Assembly (NCBI GenBank): GCA_003446975.1
Contig: DMAP01000220.1
Span: forward strand, 1 to 6,724
DNA length: 6,724 nt
Direction: 5' to 3'
Source of the DNA: Clostridiales bacterium
GTDB lineage: Bacteria; Bacillota; Clostridia; Tissierellales; Dethiosulfatibacteraceae
The notes under the pieces were generated by a model that saw nothing but the letters and a program-made list of their open reading frames with translations, did not search any database and had not been told where the DNA came from. Positions 1 through 5,966 of this stretch are shown one piece after another. The position numbers and the translations under genes are program-made. Position 1 is the stretch's first letter. Each line of letters starts with the position of its first letter.

Positions 1-24
1 TCATCGGAAATCGATTTCCGATGA
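1..24. repeat. Perfect 24-bp palindrome (possible operator or hairpin)
   Basis: The first 24 bases are their own reverse complement. They can be read as two 10-base arms (TCATCGGAAA and its complement) around a central TCGA. On the plus strand the palindrome is followed by CTTTTT, so it could be a weak terminator for a rightward gene ending left of the window. It could also be a protein-binding dyad. Its last bases (GATGA, 20-24) overlap the first half of a regulatory dyad at 20-35. The palindrome is directly visible; its role is not known, and the sequence to its left is missing. Confidence 0.6.
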
Positions 25-35
25 CTTTTTGCATC
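20..35. promoter_or_regulatory. Candidate activator-binding dyad, site 1 (GATGA-N6-GCATC)
   Basis: GATGA and GCATC flank the 6-base spacer CTTTTT. Four of the five outer bases are in dyad symmetry, and the arrangement matches sites at 85-100 and 106-121. The 11-mer TTTTTGCATCG at 26-36 recurs exactly at 112-122. A half-site pair separated by six bases fits the geometry of TyrR boxes (TGTAAA-N6-TTTACA). The adjacent activator gene has a Fis/TyrR-like helix-turn-helix, so it is the likeliest binder. That link is inferred. Confidence 0.45.
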
Positions 36-84
36 GTTTTTAAATATCAATTTAGTTAATTAGCATTTGCAACACCTCAGATAA

Positions 85-100
85 GATGCTTTTCCGCATC
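85..100. promoter_or_regulatory. Candidate activator-binding dyad, site 2 (GATGC-N6-GCATC)
   Basis: This is the best of the three sites: GATGC and GCATC are perfectly inverted around TTTTCC. It lies 30 bases past the stop codon of the sigma-54 activator gene. Its centre is 21 bp, two helical turns, from that of the site at 106-121, so two dimers would sit on the same DNA face. As RNA it would form only a 5-bp stem without a good U-tract, so a DNA-binding role is more plausible than termination. Confidence 0.55.
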
Positions 101-105
101 ATATT

Positions 106-121
106 TATGCTTTTTTGCATC
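106..121. promoter_or_regulatory. Candidate activator-binding dyad, site 3 (TATGC-N6-GCATC)
   Basis: ATGC and GCAT are inverted around six T residues, in register with the dyads at 20-35 and 85-100. The three sites share the form kATG-c/a-yTTTTy-GCATC. The site lies 9 bases beyond the activator stop codon. Clustered dyads like these are typical upstream activating sequences of sigma-54 enhancer-binding proteins. Their target would be a leftward gene outside the window. Confidence 0.5.
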
Positions 122-129
122 GCTAATAC

Positions 130-2241
130 CTATTGCTTTCCCCCATCTTGTACAATATTGTAAGATTTTAGCTTTCTGACGATTGTCGATTGATTGACAT
201 CCAGAATCTTAGCTATTTTTCTTGTTGATTTGTACTTATTGACTGCCAGCTGAAGAATTTTTTTCTCAGTCTGTTCTGTCGCCTCTTTTAAAGGTAGAAT
301 CTGAGTAACTCTTACGGCATCTGTAACATCATTTTCTCCCTTAATATTTGCTGGTAAATGGTATAAATCAATTACATCTTCTTTGGTCAGAATCATCAAT
401 CTTTCAATGGTGTTTTGAAGTTGTCTGATATTGCCGGGCCAATTGTACTGTATCAGTCTTTCTTCCGCTTCAATTGTCAGTGATTTGTTTATATTGTATT
501 TTTTATTCAGTTTATTAATGATAGAGTAGATCAGTTTGGGGATGTCTTCCTTTCTATCTCGCAGCGGAGGAACATATAGATTTATAACATTAATTCTATA
601 AAACAAGTCTTCTCTGAACTCCCCATCTTCAATCATCTTCTGTAGGTTTTTATTGGTCGCATAAATGATGCGAGAGTCTATTTTGATTGGCTTGACTCCA
701 CCTATTCTCATAATCTCCTTGCTTTGAATGGCATTGAGAATTTTGACCTGAAGATTCAAAGGCAAATCGCCAATCTCATCTAGAAATAGTATCCCATCAG
801 AGGCAAGCTCAAATAGTCCAATTTTTCCTTCTTGTTCTGCCCCGGTAAAAGCCCCCTGCTCATAACCAAATAATTCCGATTCAATTAGATTTTCAGGTAT
901 GGCGCCGCAATTGACCGTTATCAGCGCTTTATCAGACCTGTCGCTAAACTCATGGATTTTATGAACCAAAGCACCCTTGCCTACTCCCGACTCACCTGTA
1001 ATCAATATGGAGGAGTCTACTCTCGCCACACTGATAGCCGATTCTAACAAATTCTGCATCAACGGGCTCACAGCTACAAAGTCATCCTTATCACTGTTTA
1101 GCAGTCTGGTTCTTTCCAGTTCATTGGCATAATGAATATTCAGTTCCTTTGTTTTTTCCAGTTGTTGCTTCATATTAACTATGTCGGTAATATCTCTTAC
1201 ATTCACTACCACATGTGTCAGAATGCCGTCATCGCCAAATAAGGGTGTGCCTGTGGCAATGATCTTTTGTCCTTTTTTGGGTCCGGATGTTATCTCAACC
1301 ATAGTTGTCGATATTTTCTGGCTTTTCAATGTCTCCAATGCAGCCGAATTATCGTACAAGCCTGTGCTAAGAAGATCCTTGACATAGCGACCTATAATCT
1401 CCTCTCTTCTGAATCCGGAAATTTTCTCCCATGCATTATTGACACGTGTCACAATACCTTTCTCATTGCAAATATATAATCCATCATAGGAGCTTTCTAT
1501 GATTTCGCTCAGAAACTTGGAATATCTCTTGGTAACATCCAGTTCATGGCTTGCTTTTTCAAGATCTGAAACATCTAGGAAAACACTTATAGCACCCATG
1601 CATTCGCCTTCATAAATAAAAGGAGCTCTGTTGGCAATGATTGTATGACCGTTGATAATGTTTTTGATATTTATCTCTTCTTCCTTAGTGTGTACCACGT
1701 TCATCAGATTCATATTGGGATCCAAGTGGGAAATATTTCTACCTATCATATCTGATCTTTTTCTATCAAGTATCCTCTCAGCAGCCACATTATAGATCAT
1801 GATAGAGCCCTGTTCGTCAATGACTAGTATTCCATTATAAGAAGAATCCAATATCGATTTGAATAACTTTATCTCCTGTTGATATGTTTTTTTGAAGCTC
1901 TCACACATCTCAGACCTCACATAAAACCCTACAAGTTTCATTTGGTTGGTCAAAATAGGTATGATTTCTTGATTTATAGTATCAAAATAATGCAGTATTT
2001 CGTTATCATCTCTAAATGTTGTTACGGGCTGGATGTCTCCGATGTTTAAAGCTTCATGTCCTTCACTGAGAGATCTGATAACATCCTTAAAACTAACCAC
2101 ACCCAAATACACACCATTCATATCAACAACAGGCAATGTATGGAAACGAGTGTTTAAGAATACATTGATAATATCGTTCGAGTTATCTTCTTTTGATATG
2201 AAATGATTTTTTATTAGATTTGGAAAATGAACATCTATCAT
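130..2241 (-). CDS. Sigma-54-dependent activator with CBS, two PAS, AAA+ and Fis/TyrR-type HTH domains
   Basis: This is a cytoplasmic transcription activator of the enhancer-binding-protein class, 703 residues. The order is a CBS pair (about 1-112, first repeat clear at LPVVDMNGVYLGVVSF, second diverged), PAS 1 (about 124-230), PAS 2 (about 243-355), a linker helix, the AAA+ core (about 385-630) and a C-terminal HTH (about 660-693, STRKIAKILDVNQSTIVRKL). The core has Walker A GESGVGKG (416-423), the sigma-54-contact loop GAFTGA (463-468), Walker B LFLDEIG (485-491) and DLFYRINV (545-552), so it should be an active ATPase that remodels sigma-54 polymerase. There is no receiver domain, so control is probably by ligands: adenosyl compounds at the CBS pair and small molecules or redox cofactors at the PAS domains. 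The ATG start is preceded by GAGGAG at 9 nt. The HTH resembles TyrR-family domains. The effector and targets are unknown. Confidence 0.93.
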   Translation of the reverse strand: MIDVHFPNLIKNHFISKEDNSNDIINVFLNTRFHTLPVVDMNGVYLGVVSFKDVIRSLSEGHEALNIGDIQPVTTFRDDNEILHYFDTINQEIIPILTNQMKLVGFYVRSEMCESFKKTYQQEIKLFKSILDSSYNGILVIDEQGSIMIYNVAAERILDRKRSDMIGRNISHLDPNMNLMNVVHTKEEEINIKNIINGHTIIANRAPFIYEGECMGAISVFLDVSDLEKASHELDVTKRYSKFLSEIIESSYDGLYICNEKGIVTRVNNAWEKISGFRREEIIGRYVKDLLSTGLYDNSAALETLKSQKISTTMVEITSGPKKGQKIIATGTPLFGDDGILTHVVVNVRDITDIVNMKQQLEKTKELNIHYANELERTRLLNSDKDDFVAVSPLMQNLLESAISVARVDSSILITGESGVGKGALVHKIHEFSDRSDKALITVNCGAIPENLIESELFGYEQGAFTGAEQEGKIGLFELASDGILFLDEIGDLPLNLQVKILNAIQSKEIMRIGGVKPIKIDSRIIYATNKNLQKMIEDGEFREDLFYRINVINLYVPPLRDRKEDIPKLIYSIINKLNKKYNINKSLTIEAEERLIQYNWPGNIRQLQNTIERLMILTKEDVIDLYHLPANIKGENDVTDAVRVTQILPLKEATEQTEKKILQLAVNKYKSTRKIAKILDVNQSTIVRKLKSYNIVQDGGKQ

Positions 2242-2250
2242 ATTTACAGT

Positions 2251-2256
2251 CTCCTC
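2251..2256 (-). promoter_or_regulatory. Ribosome-binding site of the sigma-54 activator
   Basis: On the minus strand GAGGAG lies 9 nt before the ATG at 2241. This supports the chosen start and efficient translation. Confidence 0.75.
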
Positions 2257-2283
2257 ATGCCGAAATAAACTTAAATCTTGTAA

Positions 2284-2304
2284 TTATTATTCCATTTATA
2301 ATAA
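2284..2304. repeat. AT-only inverted repeat at the start of the activator leader
   Basis: TTATTAT and ATAATAA are perfectly inverted around 7 bases (TCCATTT). The repeat overlaps the predicted transcription start and the first bases of the leader of the sigma-54 activator gene. It could be an operator or simply AT-rich promoter DNA. In such base composition, chance symmetry is common. Confidence 0.35.
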
Positions 2305-2332
2305 ATTCTAACACAAGTATTATGTTTGTCAA
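2305..2332 (-). promoter_or_regulatory. Sigma-A promoter of the activator gene
   Basis: The minus strand carries an exact TTGACA (2327-2332), a 16-bp spacer and TAGAAT (2305-2310, 5 of 6 to consensus). Transcription would start near 2298, leaving a leader of about 57 nt before the ATG at 2241. The -35 box begins 5 bp after the stop codon of the acetyltransferase gene, and no terminator is seen between them. The activator can therefore be made from this housekeeping promoter and possibly also by readthrough. Confidence 0.75.
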
Positions 2333-2337
2333 GATTC

Positions 2338-2835
2338 TCAAAACTCTCGCTTCAGCATAGAAAAAATCATCTGATCTCTGTAATTGTCCCCAGATTTATA
2401 GGATTCTCTCAATACGCCATCAAGAGTCATTCTCAACTGTCTGTACAAATGAATACCTGCGTGATTGTCAGTAAAGACATCCAACCAAAATCTATTGATG
2501 CAAAGTTCTTCAAAACAGTACTTCATCAATGCAGTTATAATTTCCTTGCCATAGCCATGATTCTTATCTGATATGATAATCCTTCTAAGTTCAAAGACGT
2601 CTGATTTTCTGTCAATTCCGGATAAAATAAACCCTTTTGAAGTATGGCTGACTTTATCCTCTATAATCATCAAAAAAGTATTATCATCCTTAATCTCATC
2701 CAGATGTTCTTCAAGGGTTCCTTGGAAAACAAAAGCATTATTTTCATCCGATTGTTCCAGTTTCATTATGAAATCCAGGTCATTTTTCACAGCCAGTCTG
2801 ACTGTCAGCCTTTTTGTATCAAACAGAAATCTCAT
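2338..2835 (-). CDS. GNAT-family N-acetyltransferase (RimJ/RimL-like)
   Basis: This 165-residue protein has the size and layout of a single GNAT domain, which transfers an acetyl group from acetyl-CoA to an amine on a protein or small molecule. The N-terminal strand TKRLTVRLAVKNDLDFI is typical. The acetyl-CoA motif A is at about 82-100 (ELRRIIISD, then KNHGYGKE), with Lys where Arg or Gln is usual before the Gly-x-Gly. Motif B is at 124-135 (NHAGIHLYRQL). The ending GVLRESYKSGDNYRDQMIFSML is common in RimJ/RimL and polyamine-acetyltransferase relatives. The start overlaps the sirtuin stop by 4 nt (ATGA) and has GGAGAA 6 nt upstream, so the two are translationally coupled. The substrate cannot be told from the sequence. 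A protein-acetylation role opposite the sirtuin is inference. Confidence 0.88.
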   Translation of the reverse strand: MRFLFDTKRLTVRLAVKNDLDFIMKLEQSDENNAFVFQGTLEEHLDEIKDDNTFLMIIEDKVSHTSKGFILSGIDRKSDVFELRRIIISDKNHGYGKEIITALMKYCFEELCINRFWLDVFTDNHAGIHLYRQLRMTLDGVLRESYKSGDNYRDQMIFSMLKREF

Positions 2836-3551
2836 AATTGTTTCTCCAATTCGATTAAAACCTCTTTTGCATTCCCTTGTATTGTCAAATCAAAGCTATT
2901 TTGGGAGTCTATCACCCTGTTAATGTAAACCTTGGTGGCGTTAGTCATGAATGGAAGCTGACTTACAGGATAGACCCTAAGGCTTGTACCAATAACAATC
3001 ACAAGTTCAGATACTTCTATTTCTGAAATAGCCTTGTTCAGAGCATCATGCGGGAGTCCTTCCCCAAATAGGACTACATTCGGTCGAAGTCGCCCCCCAC
3101 AGAATTCACAAGGTTTTTTGCTTAAGAAGGCTATCTCATTTGCTGGGGATAGACAGTTATGACATCTGAAGGTCCGAATGGATCCATGAAGATAGTAGAC
3201 CCTTTCACTTCCTGCAATATGATGGAAATCATCAACATTTTGTGTTATTAAGGCTTTTATGATCCCCTTCTTTTCCAACCTGGCAATAATATGGTGGCCT
3301 TCATGTGGACTGTGTTGCTTCAATGTCTCAACACGCGTTTTGTAGAACCCATAGAAGGTGTCATAATCTTCTCTGATGGTTTCAGGTCTTGCTACCGTCA
3401 TAGGATCTATCTTTTGCCATAGTCCATCATTTGACCTGAAATCCGGTATGCCGCTTTCAGTTGACATCCCCGCACCTGTCAGTATTACTGTTTGCGTTGT
3501 TTTTTTCATCAAAGAAGCCAACTTAATGATTTTTTGATGGGTCTCTCTCAT
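2832..3551 (-). CDS. Sir2-family NAD-dependent protein deacylase (CobB-like)
   Basis: Sirtuins remove acyl groups from protein lysines using NAD, giving nicotinamide and O-acyl-ADP-ribose. All family motifs are present in 239 residues: the NAD loop GAGMSTESGIPDFRS (26-40), TQNVDDFH (103-110), the catalytic His in LHGS (H122), four zinc cysteines (C130, C133, C148, C151), NVVLFGE (158-164) and GTSLRVYP (188-195). No signal peptide is seen, so it is cytoplasmic. Y70 and R73 form a Y-x-x-R pair where CobB and SIRT5 bind acidic acyl groups, so desuccinylase-like activity is possible. The ATG is preceded by AAGGAG at 8 nt, which abuts the stop codon of the crotonase gene. The 3' end overlaps the acetyltransferase gene. 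The neighbours suggest control of an acyl-CoA enzyme by reversible acylation, but no target is shown. Confidence 0.94.
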   Translation of the reverse strand: MRETHQKIIKLASLMKKTTQTVILTGAGMSTESGIPDFRSNDGLWQKIDPMTVARPETIREDYDTFYGFYKTRVETLKQHSPHEGHHIIARLEKKGIIKALITQNVDDFHHIAGSERVYYLHGSIRTFRCHNCLSPANEIAFLSKKPCEFCGGRLRPNVVLFGEGLPHDALNKAISEIEVSELVIVIGTSLRVYPVSQLPFMTNATKVYINRVIDSQNSFDLTIQGNAKEVLIELEKQL

Positions 3552-3565
3552 AATCCTTGCTCCTT

Positions 3566-4342
3566 CTACTTAATTCTCCAAACCGGTTTCCTTTTGTCTA
3601 AAAAGGCCTTTACGCCTTCTTGCCCGTCTTCAGTGGTGCAAAGTGTTGCAAAATGATTATCTGTGAGATCCAATGCCTGTCGAAGATTCAAGTCTTCCAT
3701 TTTATAGAAGGATTTCTTGCCCGATTGAAGTGCAATCGGGCTTTTGTCCGCTAACTTCCTCGCGAACTTAAGCGTCTCTGATTCCAGTTCGTCATCATTG
3801 ACTACTTTATTGATTAGTCCTATTCTTAAAGCTTCATCCGCATTGATCAGTTCTCCTGTCATAATTAGCTCCAGCGTCTTTTTTCGACCCAGATTTCTCA
3901 ATAACGGGACTGCTGGTCCCATACAAAATAAGCCAATATTCACAGCAGTAGCTCCAAAACGGGCATTTTTCGTCGCGATGGCAATATCAGATGCCGCCAC
4001 GATACCCACTCCATTTGCAACCGCGATGTTTCGTACTGAAGCAATAACCGGTTTGCCCATCTCGGACATGGTTATATTCATTCTCCCCATCAACTCCGAC
4101 CAAGCAACATATTCAGCATGTGATTTGCCATCCACATATCGCACGTCAATCCCTGTGCAAAAATTCTTGCCATTGGCATTGATGATCACAACATTGACTT
4201 CCTGATCATTCTCCATATCCTGTAACGCATTATTTAATTCTGTTGCCAGCTCAATGTTGAAGGTGTTGTTTGCATCTGGTCTGTTTAAAGTTATGGTGCC
4301 AATCCTGTCAGATTTGTTCAATATTACACTTTTATAATTCAC
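3566..4342 (-). CDS. Crotonase-superfamily protein, ECHDC3-like, annotated type enoyl-CoA hydratase/isomerase
   Basis: This is a full-length 258-residue crotonase fold that should bind an acyl-CoA thioester and polarise it through an oxyanion hole formed near FCTGID (61-66) and ANGVG (109-113). By my manual alignment, the two glutamates that hydrate enoyl-CoA in rat mitochondrial hydratase (E144, E164) fall at G113 and A133, so classical hydratase activity is doubtful. The segment NIGLFCMGPAV (135-145) and the ending DGQEGVKAFLDKRKPVW (239-255) resemble the ECHDC3 subgroup, whose reaction is not firmly known. The start is GTG, supported by AGGGAGG 5 nt upstream. It is the first gene of an operon with the sirtuin and acetyltransferase, 14 bp from the sirtuin start. 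Isomerase, thioesterase-like or non-catalytic roles remain open. Confidence 0.87.
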   Translation of the reverse strand: MNYKSVILNKSDRIGTITLNRPDANNTFNIELATELNNALQDMENDQEVNVVIINANGKNFCTGIDVRYVDGKSHAEYVAWSELMGRMNITMSEMGKPVIASVRNIAVANGVGIVAASDIAIATKNARFGATAVNIGLFCMGPAVPLLRNLGRKKTLELIMTGELINADEALRIGLINKVVNDDELESETLKFARKLADKSPIALQSGKKSFYKMEDLNLRQALDLTDNHFATLCTTEDGQEGVKAFLDKRKPVWRIK

Positions 4343-4347
4343 CTTGA

Positions 4348-4354
4348 CCTCCCT
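4348..4354 (-). promoter_or_regulatory. Ribosome-binding site deciding a GTG start
   Basis: AGGGAGG on the minus strand lies 5 nt before GTG at 4342. No ATG is placed as well, so the GTG is the likely start of the crotonase gene. Confidence 0.75.
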
Positions 4355-4380
4355 AATGATACAATATGACTATAGTGGTT

Positions 4381-4389
4381 ATTATATCA
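4381..4389 (-). promoter_or_regulatory. Extended -10 promoter of the crotonase-sirtuin-acetyltransferase operon
   Basis: The minus strand reads TGATATAAT, a perfect TATAAT with the upstream TG of extended -10 promoters. At 17 or 18 bp upstream there is no good TTGACA (AGTTTA or TAGTTT), and the TG element would compensate. Transcription would begin near 4374, about 32 nt before the GTG. The element lies just downstream of the terminator of the transport operon, so the two operons are separate units. Confidence 0.65.
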
Positions 4390-4411
4390 TTTTTGAGAGG
4401 TTTTAAACTAC

Positions 4412-4442
4412 AAAAAAGCGAAAGAAGTTATCTCCCGCTTTC
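4412..4442 (-). terminator. Rho-independent terminator of the ABC/TauE operon
   Basis: On the minus strand, arms AAAGCG and CGCTTT (plus-strand 4436-4441 and 4415-4420) enclose 15 nt that can pair further inside (GAG with CTT). They are followed by a run of six T. It begins about 24 bases after the TauE/SafE stop codon at 4466. The plus strand also has a T-rich stretch after the stem (4439-4456), so weak two-way function is possible, but no plus-strand gene is seen. Confidence 0.7.
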
Positions 4443-4465
4443 ATTTTCTTTTTTATTGGATGCGA

Positions 4466-5209
4466 TTATGTCTTCATTAAAAGCATTAAGGCTAACAATG
4501 GCAGTAATATATAAATCATCAGAGAAATTCTTCTGCGATCAATCCGTTTGAATATTTTTATGCCAAATATTCCAGCTATCAGCGATGCAAAAACTGATGA
4601 TAAAATGAAGGGAAGCGTAACGGTTGATATATTCCCGTAAAATATATGCATTACTGATGAATATAAACCAGCCATCAAAAAACTGAATTCCATACTAGCT
4701 TTGAAAGCTAGAGTATTATTGGTAATGTTCATGTAATAAACTAAAAAAAATGGTCCGACAATATTGAACATGCCCGTTGAAACTCCGGTTAAGAGGCCGA
4801 AAAATACACTATTGAATGTTGTTTTTTTTAGTTCGATTCTATTTTTTTGACAATAGAAAAAAAATCCTGTAAGAAAAAAAATCAGACCTGATAGAATGAC
4901 TTTCAAGATTATGTCTTCAAAGGTCATTAAAAGGTATATGCCTAAATTGATGGTCAGAAAAGCAGATATGATTGGCAGTGCGACAATTTTCAAATCTATG
5001 CTTTTTCTCAGAATTATAACCATCTGTACACCAATCGCAACGACTGTAACCGCCGATATTGCCGAACAGTAACGCATCGGCAATACAAACGGCATGAGCG
5101 TCATGGCTACCATAGCATAGCCGAATCCACTGACAGCCTGCAAAAAAGCCGATAGGAAATTAATTGCTGCAATCAGAATCAATTGGAGAACAAACTCATC
5201 TACCACCAT
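4466..5209 (-). CDS. TauE/SafE-family membrane transporter (DUF81 type)
   Basis: This is a 247-residue, very hydrophobic protein with roughly eight membrane segments in two halves, the usual TauE/SafE layout. The paired conserved stretches are LQAVSGFGYAMVAMTLMP (23-40) in the first half and LLTGVSTGMFNIVGPFF (139-155) in the second. Family members export sulfite, sulfoacetate or other small organic anions across the cytoplasmic membrane, and some may import. A basic cytoplasmic loop (KRIDRRR, 221-227) precedes the last helix. The start lies inside the end of the second ATPase gene (10-nt overlap). No Shine-Dalgarno is visible upstream of the ATG, so translation probably depends on coupling. 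It is the last gene of the ABC operon. The substrate is unknown; a sulfonate or a carboxylate would fit the family. Confidence 0.87.
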   Translation of the reverse strand: MVVDEFVLQLILIAAINFLSAFLQAVSGFGYAMVAMTLMPFVLPMRYCSAISAVTVVAIGVQMVIILRKSIDLKIVALPIISAFLTINLGIYLLMTFEDIILKVILSGLIFFLTGFFFYCQKNRIELKKTTFNSVFFGLLTGVSTGMFNIVGPFFLVYYMNITNNTLAFKASMEFSFLMAGLYSSVMHIFYGNISTVTLPFILSSVFASLIAGIFGIKIFKRIDRRRISLMIYILLPLLALMLLMKT

Positions 5210-5952
5210 TTTATCTGGTCAGTCACATGCTTTCTAATCCTAATGAATTCAGGGTCTGTGACATCTCTTGGTCTTGGCAAATCGACGATAACTTCTTCTC
5301 TTATTGTCGCAGGTTTATTAGTCAATATTAGAATTCTCTCAGCAAGATAGACAGCTTCCTCAATATTATGTGTTATGAAAACAACTGTAGCACCTAATTC
5401 TTTCCATAAGCGAATAACCTCATCTTCCAGATAAAAGCGAAGTTTAATGTCCATTTGCCCATATGGTTCATCCATAAGCAACAGGTCTGGATTCATTGCA
5501 AATGCTCTGCCTATTATAATCCTTTGAGCTGTACTGACAGAAAGTTGATGAGGGTATCGGTTCCTGAATGATTCCAGCCCCAATAAAGATATGATTCTTT
5601 CTACTCTTTCATCAATTTCAGGTTTTGGTAGCTTTTTTATTTCCAATCCAAACCTGAGGTTTTTTTCAACCGTAAGCCAGGGCATTGAGGAAGGTTCTTG
5701 AAAAACAAATGCCAGATTGTGTTTTTTAGCATCTGCAGGCTCTCCATCAATATACAAGTCTCCTTTGGTTGGAGAATAGATCCGAGTCAACAGATTCAAA
5801 AAAGTAGTTTTACCACACCCTGTTGGACCAACCACACAAAGAAACTCACCTTTTTTTATATTAAAGGAAATATTATCGAGAACATGCAGATCATCAAAAT
5901 ATTTTGTTAGGTTTTTTACTTCAACCTTATAATTTTCATTTTTCAAATTCAT
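5200..5952 (-). CDS. ABC transporter ATPase, SsuB/TauB/NrtD family, with degenerate signature motif
   Basis: This is the cytoplasmic ATP-hydrolysing subunit of an importer for sulfonate, nitrate, taurine or a similar small anion; the substrate is not determined. I prefer the ATG at 5952 (250 residues) because GGGGAG lies 4 nt upstream. An in-frame ATG at 5970 would add six residues and overlap the previous stop by 4 nt, but lacks a ribosome-binding site. In the 250-residue numbering: Walker A GPTGCGKT (42-49), Q-loop Gln (85), Walker B LLLMDEP (157-163) and H-loop His (195, in FITHNIEEA) are all normal. The signature is LSVSTAQR (137-144) instead of LSGGxxQR, losing both glycines. The ending LPRPRDVTDPEFIRIRK is typical of the SsuB/TauB group. 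It pairs with the upstream ATPase, whose defects are the complementary ones. Confidence 0.9.
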   Translation of the reverse strand: MNLKNENYKVEVKNLTKYFDDLHVLDNISFNIKKGEFLCVVGPTGCGKTTFLNLLTRIYSPTKGDLYIDGEPADAKKHNLAFVFQEPSSMPWLTVEKNLRFGLEIKKLPKPEIDERVERIISLLGLESFRNRYPHQLSVSTAQRIIIGRAFAMNPDLLLMDEPYGQMDIKLRFYLEDEVIRLWKELGATVVFITHNIEEAVYLAERILILTNKPATIREEVIVDLPRPRDVTDPEFIRIRKHVTDQIKWW

Positions 5953-5956
5953 TTCA

Positions 5957-5962
5957 CTCCCC
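5957..5962 (-). promoter_or_regulatory. Ribosome-binding site favouring the start at 5952
   Basis: GGGGAG on the minus strand ends 4 nt before the ATG at 5952. The alternative ATG at 5970 has no comparable site and would rely on coupling to the preceding stop codon. Confidence 0.55.
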
Positions 5963-5966
5963 TGCC

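Noticed and set aside
61..78. Minus-strand GG-N10-GC that could be a sigma-54 promoter
   Set aside because: Only the GG and GC are right. The CAC after GG and the TT before GC are missing (TGAGGTGTT, then AAATGC), and it sits among the dyads rather than downstream of them.
85..121. Small hairpins after the activator gene as rho-independent terminators
   Set aside because: Stems are only 4-5 bp and, in the minus direction, are not followed by a T-run. The repeated, spaced dyad form fits protein binding better.
115..131. Second minus-strand GG-N10-GC starting in the activator stop codon
   Set aside because: It lacks the rest of the -24/-12 consensus, and its GC belongs to a dyad half-site. 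It is probably chance.
2573..2928. Plus-strand open frames opposite the acetyltransferase and sirtuin ends
   Set aside because: They overlap conserved minus-strand genes completely and have no recognisable protein features.
4155..4172. TGGCA with TTTGCA on the minus strand inside the crotonase gene, resembling a sigma-54 promoter
   Set aside because: The spacing between GG and GC is 11 rather than 10 bp, which is not tolerated by sigma-54, and it lies within coding sequence.
3744..4205. 153-codon plus-strand open frame opposite the crotonase gene
   Set aside because: It is antisense to a clear family member, has low-complexity Ser/Ala-rich translation, and shows no supporting ribosome-binding site or family resemblance.
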